Shown here in pieces: positions 42,554-53,519 of a stretch of DNA of 60,000 nucleotides. The translations under genes were made by a program, and so were the position numbers. Source of the stretch: Adiantum capillus-veneris (taxonomy: Eukaryota > Streptophyta > Polypodiopsida > Polypodiales > Pteridaceae); contig CM043966.1 of NCBI GenBank assembly GCA_014529385.2, positions 93,943,087 through 94,003,086 of the forward strand. Reading direction: 5' to 3'. The notes under the pieces are model-generated. The model had not been told where the DNA came from. It made no database searches and saw nothing but the letters and a program-made list of their open reading frames with translations. The stretch's first letter is position 1. Each line of letters opens with the position of its first letter.

Positions 42554-43430
42554 TTATGTAATCTTTCCCTTTCCACGGTATTCAATCGACTTTATTGTTA
42601 CAGGATTTGACTCACATGGGTCTATAGGTGACATGTAAGAATATAATTTACGTTTAGGCACCCAGATTTGATCATTCCTTTCATAGTAGCCTTGTGCTTC
42701 CAATAGTCGTTTAGGAATCCAACACAACATTTTTACATTTCTTGGAGTGAGTGAGGCGTCTCTTACAAGGCTTCTATTTTTTAGCATTAGAAATGGTCAC
42801 TAAAGAAGCTTTAGGGACCCATTTGTATGTTTTCTTTGTTATATTACGATGAGTCTTGTGCATCTCATGCTTTGTTTCAGCTACCAAAGTTGAAGCTCTA
42901 GAGAGTTTTAGGCTATAAGTACAGATTGTTCAATCTCTTGGACACGCAATGTTTTGGGTTGTATTTCCTCAGGAGGTAATATATCAGGGACAATAGCTTG
43001 AGTGGCAGGGCTAAGAGTTGGTTTCCTTGTTGTGACACTCCCAGTCCCCCAATCAATAGTGCATTTGGTCGCTATCATCCATGTACATCCTTGGTTTATA
43101 TTGCCTTCTATAGTTCCAGCAGGCATGATCAAAAAGTCTTGAGCTATGACCGCATTGTCATAAATGACAGAAGTGTGCCATGTTTCAAAAATCGTAGTTT
43201 TTTTCTTGTTGGTACCCTTGACTTGAATGCTACTTTCAGATAAAGATGTCTTTCCTAATTGACATCGCACTCCATATAATAGCAGATTATATTTAGCACC
43301 CGTGTCCAATAAGGCGTTATATATCACTTTCCCATATGTGCTATTTAACTCAATAGGGTATTGTAGAGGTGTGTTAGAGTCCAACCAATCATCCTCTCTT
43401 TCAACTTGAAATGCATGTGTAACTCCAAGG
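42554..43430 (-). pseudogene. Element D: second retropepsin-like domain and C-terminal region after integrase
   Basis: This continues in the same frame as the integrase C-terminal part, separated only by two TAA codons near 43503 and 43488. It reads PIELNSTYGKVIYNALLDTGAKYNLL (catalytic-type Asp at about 43305), GVRCQLGKTSLSE, VIYDNAVIAQDFLIMPAGT, GCTWMIATKCTIDWG, the layout of an aspartic protease with a DTGA active site. After the stop at 42908 the frame continues in pieces as KTHRNITKKTYKWVPKASL and WIPKRLLEAQGYYERNDQIWVPKRKLYSY, closely matching the end of the element C ORF. Its role is unknown: it may be a protease, a dimer partner or a decoy fold. The upstream protease 1 in this family has D-G-G instead of D-S/T-G. 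Confidence 0.65.
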
Positions 43431-43504
43431 TTTGCCTCTCGTTGGTGTCTGATACGTTGATGTTGCTCCTTAGCCTCAGCTTGAGCTTATATCTTTTTCA
43501 ATTC

Positions 43505-44690
43505 TTATTGTGCCTTGGCTGCGTTTTTCTTATGGATGGCATGTAGCTCCTCTTGGCTTAAAGGATCATAGTATTTTTTCCCATGGAAGAATCCAATGGT
43601 TTCAACTCCATCAAGAGTTTCCACACGAATTTTACCTTGTGGGGTGATTTTGCATACTCTATATGGTCCTTTTCCCACATATTTCAACCTTTTCTTCTCG
43701 TTACACACTCCATACATAAGGACTTTATCCCCAACCTTGATATCCTTGTTCTTTAAATGACGGTCAAACCATTTCTTTCTCCTATCTTTCTCCACAAGTG
43801 CATTTTGCACAGCCAATTATCTTTCTTCATCTAACCTGTCAATGATATATAAATGCTCAACTAAAGGATTACCATCCGAACCTTCTTGTGAAGCTACCTA
43901 TAGACTAGGAATTAGAAACTCCCATGGCATAACTGCTTCTTGGCCATACACCATTTTGAATGGTGTACAATTAGTAGCCACTTTGTAAGAAGTACGATAA
44001 GCCCATAGAGCTGACGACAACTTCAAATCCCAACCTGTGCAATGAGCTTCCAATGTTCTGTTCAAGATAGAAATTAAAGTCTTCTTAGTGCTCTCAGCTT
44101 GGCCATTTGCTTGTGGATAATAAGGTGAAAGACTTATGGTGAGCTACCATGAAGTTTGTTGTGAGTTCCTTTATAACTCTATTTATAAAATGAGTACCAT
44201 TGTCACTCACAATCTCAAAGGGACAACCAAATCGTGTAATAATGTTCTCAAAGAGAAACTTAGCAGTTGACCTTGCATCAGCCTTGCGTGTTGCCTTGGC
44301 TTCCACCCACTTTGTCACATAGTCAGTGGCAACAATAATATATCGAGATTGAGTGTTATGAGCTGCCGGACTAATTGGGCCTACAAAGTCTAAACCCCAT
44401 TTTTCAAATGGTTGAGTCGCTTTATTAGGATGTAAGGGTATCTTATCCTTTTGTTGTGTGATCTTGTAACATTGGAATTCATCACACCCTTTTGCAAAAA
44501 GTGATGCATCCTTGAATAAGGTAGGCCACCAATAGCCTGATTGCAACACCTTTCCAGTAGTTAGTTCCCATTAAAAATGTCCTCCGGCTATACCCATGTG
44601 GCCTTCTTGAAGTATGTATAAATACGCATCCTCACAAGCACAACATCTAAGAATATCGTCCTTCCCTAACTTGTAGAGAGTTCCTGCAAT
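43505..44690 (-). pseudogene. Element D integrase
   Basis: 44549-44094 has YWWPTLFKDASLFAKGCDEFQCYK (the Cys pair of the HHCC finger; DEFQC where C-D-x-C is usual), EKWGLDFVGPISP (first Asp), YIIVATDYVTKWVEAKA and FGCPFEIVSDNGTHFIN (second Asp). 43816-43505 is the C-terminal domain: RRKKWFDRHLKNKDIKVGDKVLMY and KYVGKGPYRVCKITPQG. Between them (44093-43817) the homology is in broken frames. The His part of the finger (GHMG) is upstream near 44600. Confidence 0.85.
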
Positions 44691-44776
44691 TAGAGAATAA
44701 GGTTTAAATTCATTTAACAGTTTTTGAGCTATATTCTTATGAAGCTCTTTGGGCGAAAAACCATTAACTTAAAAGT

Positions 44777-46230
44777 TCACAATCTTCTCACTCCATTCAG
44801 GCATGGTCTCGACTCTAGGAATAGGGAAGTATCAAGTATTTCATCATCGATTCCAGTGGGGGCTTCACCATTGGGTATGTGAAACAAATGATCCGCCATG
44901 ACATGTCTTTTACCGGGTCTCACCACAACGATAAAATCAAACTCAAGAAGAATTAACAACCATCATGTAATTCTTCCCGTGGAGCAAGGTTTATCTAGTA
45001 AATACAACAATGCTTGATGATCCACATAGAAAACAAATTTGTTGGCAAGAAGGTAGTAGCAAAATTTATTCCTTGCATAAATCATAGCTAAACAAACCTT
45101 CCCGCTCTGTAGTGGTGTAGTTTCTCTCAGCATCATTTAATTGACAACTTGCAAAGCTAATGGGCCAGTCTGATTTATGTTCTCTTGGTTGAGCTAGAAC
45201 ACACCCAACAACAAATTTTGATGCATCAATATGCACATGGAAAATTACATTCCAATCGGGCAATCGTAGGATGGGAGTGCTTGTTAAGGCCTTTTTTAAT
45301 AACTCACAGGCATGGTCACACTCCGCGGTCCAGTGGAACCCAATAAGAAGCTTATACAATGGGCGAGCTATCTCGACAAAGTTTTAAAATAAACCGGCAG
45401 TAATAACCAACATGGCCCATGAACCTTTCAACTCCTTTATAGTTTGTAGGTGGTGGTAAATTAACAATGGCTTTAATTTTTCTCCCATATGTGAAAATCT
45501 GATTCTTGGACACTATATGCCCTAAAATGACTCCGTGTTAACCCAGAATTGACATTGGTTTAATGAGATGCGATACAACCTTCATTTTTCAAACACTTTT
45601 TGTAAACATGATAGATGTTCTTTCCAAGAAGAATAAACACAAAGGTCATCTAGGAAAGCTTCACATAACTCTCCGGAAATATTCCCTAAAAGTAGTGTTT
45701 ATCAACCTTTGGAAGGTAGCAGGGGCATTGGTTAAGCCAAAAACCATAACACAAAATGTGAACACACCAAATTTGGTTATAAAAGCAGTTTTAGCTTGGT
45801 CCTCTAGTGAATTGTGATTTGATTGTAGCCAGAGTACCCATCTAAAAAGCTATAAGCTTCCTTCCCTGCAACTCTTTCAAGCACATGTTCCGAATATGGC
45901 AAGGGGTAATGATCTCTCTTAGTGGTGGCATTGACCTTCTTGAGATCCACACACACTCTGAGTTTCCCATTTTGGCACAATAACTATTGGAGACACCCAT
46001 TCTAAGTGCTCAATAGGGTATATGAATCCGCATTTTACAAGCTTTTCAATCTCTTTTTAAATCTTTGCATACTTAGGATTCATTGGGTAGGGTTGTTGCT
46101 GGACTGGTTTAGCCATGCTATTCATGGGAATTGTGTGTTGCACCACAAAAGGTGGAACACCTTTCGTATCATGATATATCCAAGCAAATATATCCTTGAA
46201 TTCATTGAGAAGAATTAAGCCATTCTACAT
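44777..46230 (-). pseudogene. Element D reverse transcriptase and RNase H
   Basis: RT survives in short frames at about 46080-45380: [88 protein letters not shown]. The (F/Y)-x-D-D box is in a badly broken part. RNase H is clearer at 45359-45066: HACELLKKALTSTPILRLPDW, VHIDASKFVVGCVLAQPR, SCQLNDAERNYTTTEREGL. The end, 44959-44777, reads LEFDFIVVVRPGKRHVMADHL. Many stops and frameshifts. Confidence 0.85.
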
Positions 46231-46587
46231 TAGATTTATAATTAAGCCCCATATAATTAAGCCATTCTATAGTAGTTTTATTTTTATTTATCCTAGCACG
46301 TACATTTTCTCGATATCGTCGCCTCTTTTATCTCTTACTCCTCTTGTCTAATTTTTTATTACAACCTTCCTCCACTGAAGAGTCACTAGATGAATCGCTA
46401 CTTGTGTCTTCTCCTCTTCCGGATAGATTGTCAATTAGGGTACGACTGGGCCTTGAACGGTTTGTCCCCACATTTGCACCAAGATTTAACTCAGATTCAT
46501 TATCATCAGAGTCAATTTCAATTGATGATTCCAAATCTGAATCATGTGGGTTATAGTCTTTTGAGATGCTATTGGTTTCGATGTCAG

Positions 46588-47985
46588 TCAAGCCTTCATC
46601 CGGTAGGTCATCAAAGCTATATGCATTGCTCCTATCATATTTAAAGATACGAGCTGTGGCATTTCATCCCCCTCAGGTGTTACCCAGGTGGTCCCACTAT
46701 TTCCCCAAGTGTCTATGGTTACTGCTAGGTGGACCCAATCCACATTGTCAGACCTAAGGGAATCTTCCCCAACATCAGTGTCCTTTTTACACATGTAACA
46801 ATACTGCAATGGGGCTGAGTGAATTGTGGTGTCAGGTCTATGATCAATTATAAATCTCTTTCCTAGAGGATGTGCTCGACCAATTACAAGATCAACTTGA
46901 ATGACAGAGTCCTGGAACTGCAAGTGGACATGGTTTTTAAACCAGTTATACACCATTTTTGCTTCCCTCATGAAAGGACGTCCTAAGATAATCTCAGATA
47001 ACAAAGTATGCTTGGAAAAATCCATAACAATGAAGGTATGCCTTATTTTGTGTCCAAATACCTTGATCTTGAGATCTTCTAGCATCCCATTTTTAACAAA
47101 AGTTCCATTGGCCATCTTAACCACTATGTTTGTAGTCCCAATGTGAGGTCTTCCCATAGATTCCCAACAATTTTTAGTTACAATGCTAATCCCAACACCA
47201 CCATCAAGGATTCCCTTCACATTCAATCCCTTGGTAGTGATTGGTATGGTCGCATTGAATTCATCGCCTTCAAAATATTGTCCCAACTTGTTAACAAGTA
47301 TTTCAACAATAGAGTTCTCATCTAGGTTGGGTTGTGGATCTAAGTGTTCCTCCTCTATTGGCACCTCCCTAGCTCCATCCATCTGTGCAAATTTTGGTAG
47401 CGCGACTTTCATTTCTCCATCGAGGAAAGCTCAAAGAGCTAAGAATAGCTCGAGGTCTCCATATAGTTTAGACATAATGGTGGTTCTAACTTCTGAAGCC
47501 ATGAAATCCATCAATTTGGCAATATTTAATGGCACTTTTTGAGCTTCAGTCCCTTAACATGGGGAATATGGGATCTCCATTTCTTTGATAGGCTCAAGTA
47601 AACCCTCTGTAAACATTCTCTCCAACAAGAAGGGAGTACAACCACTTTCCAATGACTTGAAGTCACTTTCTTCTTAGATGACACTAGGTATGGCTAGTGG
47701 TCTATGGTCTTTGTGAGGTTGATTTCACGTAGGGAATAATGTGTCTGTAATTTGGATCTGCCTAGGTACTAGCTCTAGATCCCTTTGGGTCTCTTCTACC
47801 AAACCCATTAATTTTTTGACTCGCTCGATCTCCTCTGTTGGGTTTAGGTAAGTTCATATCTTTTTCTTGGGTCTTGGCCATTGTGGCTCATGACGATCTT
47901 CTTTGTTTTTTTCTTTTCTAATGGTCGTTTTAGTCTCCATAGTATCAAATAAATCAGAATCCTCTTCAACATCATTCATATATAC
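46588..47985 (-). pseudogene. Element D gag C-terminal linker and protease 1
   Basis: 47412-46588 is open: KFAQMDGAREVPIEEEH, LGQYFEGDEFNATIPITTKGLNVKGILDGGVGISIVTKN (catalytic Asp at about 47204), VKMANGTFVKNGMLEDLKIK, SEIILGRPFMREAKMV, VHLQFQDSVIQVDLVIG. The active site is D-G-G, as in element C. From 47985 to 47413 the frames are broken but align with element C from about 56770, starting at the PVYMNDPEDDSD block. 46591-46328 is a separate acidic Ser/Asp-rich frame between protease and RT. Confidence 0.8.
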
Positions 47986-47990
47986 GGGGT

Positions 47991-48309
47991 TGTTAACCCT
48001 TAACCCTCACGGCTCACGGACACCATATCACCTACGAAGGACGTTGTATTATTTACTTGGTAGAGTTAGGTACCGGGATTGTCGGTCCAATAGGAAAAGG
48101 GTAAGAGTGATCGCCGATGAAAGGCGCACTCTAACTGGAACATTCAAGGAATTAGTTGGCTAAGCATGGGCGCCCAAGTGTGAATGGGGCGAGCTCATAT
48201 AAAAGTCAACTAAACCTAAAATTCACTCATTCTCTCATTTGTGCAATTGAAGAGTGCTCTTGCTCCATCTCCATCTTCTTCTTCTCCATCTCCTTGTGTG
48301 TGTGTATGC

Positions 48310-48354
<45 letters not shown>

Positions 48355-48593
48355 TGATCGAGCATTGCGGCGGCACAACGGCGCGGCGAGGCGGTTGAGC
48401 GCGACGTAGCGGCGTCTCCCTCTTCTTCGCGGCGAGGAATCCTCCACGACAGGAAGTGTAGAGCGGTGAGTGACACACCAACGCCATCTTTGAGCTTACT
48501 AGTTTAGGTTTGTTGTGTGCTTGGAGCCATTTGTGGCTCGCACACGGTGTATCGGCAAGTTCCTTGCATTGACACGTGCAACATACGCGCACA
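47991..48593 (+). repeat. LTR of element B
   Basis: 603 bp, TGTTAACCCTTAACCC to ACGCGCACA. TATA box (CATATAAAAG) near 48197. (TG)n(GA)n at 48296-48352 is followed by the GC-rich CATTGCGGCGGCACAACGG tract. Confidence 0.92.
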
Positions 48594-48596
48594 TTT

Positions 48597-48614
48597 TGGC
48601 GCCGTTGCCGGGGA
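48597..48614 (+). promoter_or_regulatory. Primer-binding site of element B, tRNA-Asp
   Basis: TGGCGCCGTTGCCGGGGA, a full match to the 3' end of plant tRNA-Asp. The leader that follows (48615-49353) shows only AT-rich sequence and an AAGCCCAGACCC-type run near 49035. Confidence 0.9.
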
Positions 48615-49353
48615 ATGCCATACACTAAGCTTGAATGGCACTCTGTGCTTCTTTTGTGGTGCAATTTCAATTGTAGGAAAGATAAGGAAGGAGGGTGTGT
48701 GTGCTGAGAAGAAGGAATTGTGTTACTACTGTGTATTTTTTTTGTTAATGAAGTTTTCAAAGGTACTGTGTTTTCTTCTCTGTGTAAGGTGTTAGTATTA
48801 AGGTGGTTAGTTATGTGTAATGTAATGTACAGTAAGTAGGAAGTAGATCTGTGAGAGCTAAATGAATGTGTTAGTGTGTAACAGTAGGTGTATTAGTTAG
48901 AAGTGGGTAGGTAGAGTGTGTGTGTGCTCTCGCGCAGGCCGCGACGACCTTATCCTTTATAAAATAAATAAAAAAGGATTTTTTTTATTTTTTTAAAATT
49001 AAAGGTAGGACCGGGATCGGGAATATCTCCCAGACCCAAGCCCAGACCCAAGCCTAAGCTCACGCTCAGGCTTAGACATCTATCGCCCTTTAAAATGACG
49101 AATTTTAGCTTCACACGTAGCTAAAAATCGATTTTTTGAGGACCAACGGAACTTCAGATGCCCGAAAATTGTGCTATAAAGCACACAACGACCCTCTAAG
49201 TGATACGCTCATTTCGAGCTATCACACACTTTAATAAAAAAAAATAGATCATTAAAAAACATTAAAAAAAAACGAGTGAAAACGGACGCCTAAAAAAGGT
49301 AAGCGGTTAACCTTCGAGGTTATTCGCCGACGCTTGTAAGTTGGCAAAGGCAC

Positions 49354-51960
49354 ATGCATCCGTGCTTTGGTCGTGCGCTAGAGACGGAGCAATTAGAAAT
49401 AATTTTGACTTACGCGAGTTCTCAATATCCACCTACTTTAGGTTCCAGGCCCTCGGCGGGGACCCAAGGTAGTACAAACCAAGACCCGAACATAGCGGCT
49501 AGTGACTCTTCCTCTGACTACGATGTCATGGAGGGTTTCCCAATGCCTAATCCCAATAGATCAAGCCAAGACATGCATGCCATGGGTCCACGGTCCGGGC
49601 CGAGCATGCTTAGCCGCTTGAAGGAAACCTTTAGTAGAGCCACTCGCTCCGAACATGGAGCTAATGATGTAAATGAGGGGGGTGCGGAAGTAAATTCTCC
49701 ATTCGTGACCAACGTAGATCCTATGCCCTTAGAGAATGTGCATGTGAATACTTCATTCACTGCACCTCCTGACTCTTCAGAGTTATTTCCCTCCGAGGTC
49801 ATATTACCCAATGGTAGAAGCCTTACCGACGTGCAAGAGGTTGAGCGATATATCATTGCGGCTAGGGAAAAGGAAGTCGAGAGCTTACGCAAGGCGGAGC
49901 AACGAAGAGAGTTAAAAGCGAAAACCCTATGTCAATATCCTTGCTAAGAGAGAAAACGAGTGCTCCTGACTTAGCAACCGCTAAGGGCCAACCCCTAGAA
50001 AGCAACATTACATCTAGCTCAAAGGACACCCCTAGCACCTCAATCCTAGATGGAGTGTTCTTAAATGAGAACTGGGAGTACAAACTACAAACAGAAACTC
50101 TGACCAGCCTATACACATGTCACACCTATCATGTGGGTTGGTTAGATGTCCTACAATCCACAATGGGTGCTACTAGTGTGGAGGATCAACAACAAAGAGT
50201 TTGTGAGGTCATCCATAGGGTCATTGAGTTAGAGAGACAGAACAAGGGAATCAACATGCCTTCAACGGGTCTCATGAGATTCTTAGATACAGGAAAGGCT
50301 AAACAACCAACCTTATCGCAAATGGAGACTCCCTCGGTAAGTCTGATGGATCCTCCATATGTTGTTTCTCCAGGGGTCTCAGTGCAATCTGAGCCCACAA
50401 GTGATAACTTCACCTTTCCAAGTCTAGCTCATCTTTCCCTTGATGACACCATGGCTACCATGCCTACCCCAATGATGGGCATGCCAAGAAACACGCCATG
50501 GACCTCATTTGTTGGTAAAGCACCAGTACATGGTAGCTCAATGCCTGCAACAGTACCTACAAGTGTGTACCAATCGTATGCACCTATGGGTCCTCGTACT
50601 CATGTAGTCCCTACTCCTCCCATTGTTTCAACTACCTATGCTCCACAACCACAACACCCAAGCTCTTATTTCCATGGGACTATACCGGCTAGCATTAGCA
50701 TGTCACATGCGACGTCTTCTATGCCTAGGGACACACATATGAACTTTGGGCCACCCCATGGCACAACACTGTACCCAACGTGGAACCCAAGGGCTTCCTA
50801 TGCGCCAAGCCCAATGCCAATACCTACTCAACATGTAGTCTCTAGAGCGCCTTCACCCACGGTGCCTGCTCACTTAGGTGACTTGGCAACATTTGCTCAA
50901 GCTTTTTCGTCGATCTATTACTAAGAATATGCGTAACACGCCTCATAGAGAGCCTAGAAGTAAGGCAGTACAAATAGCCAAACTCACACAAAAATTTAGT
51001 GGAGACGGGGATGTGAGAAAGCATATTGAAGTGTTTGAACAAATATGCGATTCTCTAGGAGAACACAATGACCTGCATAAGAGTAATGCTTTAAGCCTAA
51101 CCTTAAGTGGAAAGGCAGGGGATTGGTATAGAACCCTAAGGGTGGAAGAAAAAACGATTTACCCTACTCTTAGGAGACTATTCTTGAAAGAATACATACG
51201 AGAGGGAGTACTTTGGGGTGTAGCCTCTCAGCTTCAAAAAGCCCAACGAGAGGAAGGAGAGTCGGTGAGAGACTTTATTAGTCGCTTGAAGCATTTGAAT
51301 TCTCGTTGTAATCCAAATGAGTGCTTCAATAATAATCAATTGCTTGATAGATTCATTAGGGGATTACGACATGAGGATATCTACAATGGCCTAGTCATTA
51401 GAGGTATCACCACTTGGGAAGCAGTCACCACCAATGCGATCCAATTGGAGGATAATTTAATGATTCAAGGAGAAAGAGTGTCTGTTGAGTCTAAATCTAT
51501 TAGCTCGCAAGCATCGAGGCATCAGCCAATGACCCTAAAACCTATTGCTAAGAAGCCAAAGATATCTGAGATGACTTTAGCAGATCTCACCAAGGCTATT
51601 CAAGAGAGTCTTAGAGACAATCGTGCTCCTCAAAACAATCATATGTATCCAAGAAGGGAGCAACAATGGTGCTCAGTATGCTATGGACCGCATAGTAGCA
51701 ATGAATGCCCTACTTTTAGAGTAAAATTCAATGGGAACTGCAATGCCTGTGTGAGGTATGGTCATCAAGCTAAGGATTGCATAGTATTTAAGCGCGCGAT
51801 GGCCAATAGACCAACCTTAGCATGGACAGACACACCTCGAGTGCCTGCATTGATGCCGGACCCACCTCTTGAACAAACAGCACAACACATGGTCCCTAGG
51901 GTCCAAAATGTTGTCCAAACAACACCCTTACCACCTTCAGTGCTAGGACCGCAACCACCA
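49354..51960 (+). pseudogene. Element B gag, two frameshifts, 3' truncated
   Basis: ATG at 49354 (MHPCFGRALE). Segment 1 to 49947, segment 2 from about 49925 to 50924, segment 3 from about 50900 onward; each change of frame fits a 1-bp indel. Segment 1 has DMHAMGPRSGPSML and a Glu/Lys-rich helix. Segment 2 has WEYKLQTETLTSLYTCHTYHVGWLDVLQ and a long Pro/Thr/Met linker. Segment 3 is the Retrotrans_gag core (KLTQKFSGDGDVRKHIEVFEQ, GKAGDWYRTLRVEEKTIYPTL, LRRLFLKEYIREGVLWG, NNNQLLDRFIRGLRHEDIYN), then two knuckles, CSVCYGPHSSNEC and CNACVRYGHQAKDC. It ends in QPP at the C junction; the codons to 52017 come from the LTR. Confidence 0.85.
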
Positions 51961-52285
51961 CTCACGGCTCACGGACACCCCATCACCTACAACGGACGTG
52001 TATTATGTATTTGGTAGAGTCAGGTACCGGGCTTGTCGGACCAATAGGAAAAGGGTAAGAGTGATCGCCGATGAGAGGCGAACTCTAACTGGGACATTCA
52101 AGGGATTAGTTGGCTAAGCATGGGCACCCAAGTGTGAATGGGGTGAGCTCATATAAAAGCCAACTAAACCTAAAATTCATTCATTCTCTCATTTGTGCAA
52201 TAGAAGAGTGCTCTTGCTCCATCTCCATCTCCATCTTCTTCTTCTTCACCTCCTTGTGTGTGTGTATGTGTGTGTGTGTGTGTGC

Positions 52286-52368
<83 letters not shown>

Positions 52369-52593
52369 TGCGGCGGCACGACGGCGGTGAAGCGGTTGAG
52401 CGTGACGTAGCGGCGTCTCCTTCTTCTTCGCGGTGAGGAATCCTCCACGGCAAGAGCATAGAGCAGTAAGTGACACACCATTGCCCTCTTTTGAGCTTAC
52501 TAGTTAAGCTAGTTGTGTGCTTGGAGCCGTCTATGGCTCGCACACGGTGTAACGGCAAGTCCCTAGCTTCGACAGTGCGGCAAGGAGCGTACA
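51961..52593 (+). repeat. LTR of element C, lacking its first 15 bp
   Basis: Starts CTCACGGCTCACGGACACC, which is position 16 of LTR B. TATA near 52151. The (TG)n(GA)n tract (52255-52368) is about 55 bp longer than in B and accounts for the greater length. Ends GCGTACA at 52593. Confidence 0.9.
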
Positions 52594-52597
52594 TTTT

Positions 52598-52615
52598 TGG
52601 CGCCGCTGTCGGGGA
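52598..52615 (+). promoter_or_regulatory. Primer-binding site of element C, tRNA-Asp type
   Basis: TGGCGCCGCTGTCGGGGA, identical to the primer site of the nested Ty3 element at 5964. The leader 52616-53519 contains a short AAGCCC hexamer array (53189-53217) and no gene. Confidence 0.88.
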
Positions 52616-53519
52616 ATCGCCCTGCACTAAGCCCAAGAGGCACTTTGTGCTTCTCCTATGAGTTGTTTGTAGTAGGAAAGAAGAGGAAGAGGAATGAGTT
52701 GTTTTTCTGCAAGTTGTTAATTTCTGTGTTGTCTGCAAGTTCTGTGATTTCTGCATAATGTTGTGTTTTCTTTTTGCACACAGTCTTTGCACAATTAGTA
52801 GTCGTTAGCTTGTTTGCAGTGAATGAATAAGTAGGAAGGCAGTTAGCAATTTCTGCTTGCACACAGTCTGTACACAGTTTTCTGTCAAGGTTTGCCTGCA
52901 CACAGTCTTTGCACAGTAAGGTAGTGAGAGAGGAAGTAGGTGGACAGTTAGCTCACTGTTAGCAAGAAGTTAGGAGAGTGGTTAATAGATTAGTTAGTAG
53001 ATTAGTGAGTGGTTAGCAGCATTGTTAGGAAGTAGATAAGGTAGTGAGCTGTCTGTGAGTTGTTGACTAGGAGGTTAGGTAGGTGACAGTGTGTGTGGCC
53101 AAGAAAGGGGCACCTAAACCAAAAATATTTAAGCGTGAGTGACTGGGGGGCTACACTAAAATTTTGATCGGGATCGGGATCATTTCCCCAAGCCCAAGCC
53201 CAAGCCCAAGCCCAAGCCAAGGCCTCAGTCCTCAGTCTTATGATATATTCTAATTTGGGCCTAGTTCCCTACTAGAAATTGACGGTTTTAGGGATTCCGA
53301 GGGCATAAAGTGACCAAACGGAGGGCTATAAAGCACGGCATGTCCCTCTGACGGAGACGCTCGTTTTGAGCTATCATACGTTCTATTCTATAGCTGGGTC
53401 AGAAAAAAAGGACCAAAAAATCAAAAAATAAGAAAAGACTTGGGTTGCAAAACACCCAAAATTACTAGGTGAGCAGCCTTCACGGGCCCTCACTGACACT
53501 TCTAGGGGATCCAAGTCAT

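Larger units (their letters stand above)
39529..47990 (-). mobile_element. Element D: inverted Ty3-type element with full pol, 5' end missing
   Basis: Minus strand, reading from 47990 down: gag C-terminal part and protease 1, RT, RNase H, integrase, protease-like 2, C-terminal region, polypurine tract 1 (42175-42163), about 2.3 kb of mostly non-coding DNA, polypurine tract 2 (39880-39866) and the start of the 3' LTR (39865 to about 39529). It is cut at 47990, where element B begins, and at 39529 in a microsatellite, where it meets element A. It is the only member of this family in the window that retains RT, RNase H and integrase. Confidence 0.85.
47991..51960 (+). mobile_element. Element B: LTR, leader and truncated gag, inserted into element D
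   Basis: LTR 47991-48593 starts right after GGGGT (47986-47990), which is itself in line with D's gag sequence, so B looks like an insertion into D whose other end lies beyond the window. It continues with an intact-looking primer site and gag, and stops at 51960, where it is fused to the LTR of element C. Confidence 0.8.

Noticed and set aside
53002-53220. Minus-strand frame with Ala-Trp repeats
   Set aside because: Product of the AAGCCC hexamer array in the leader of element C.
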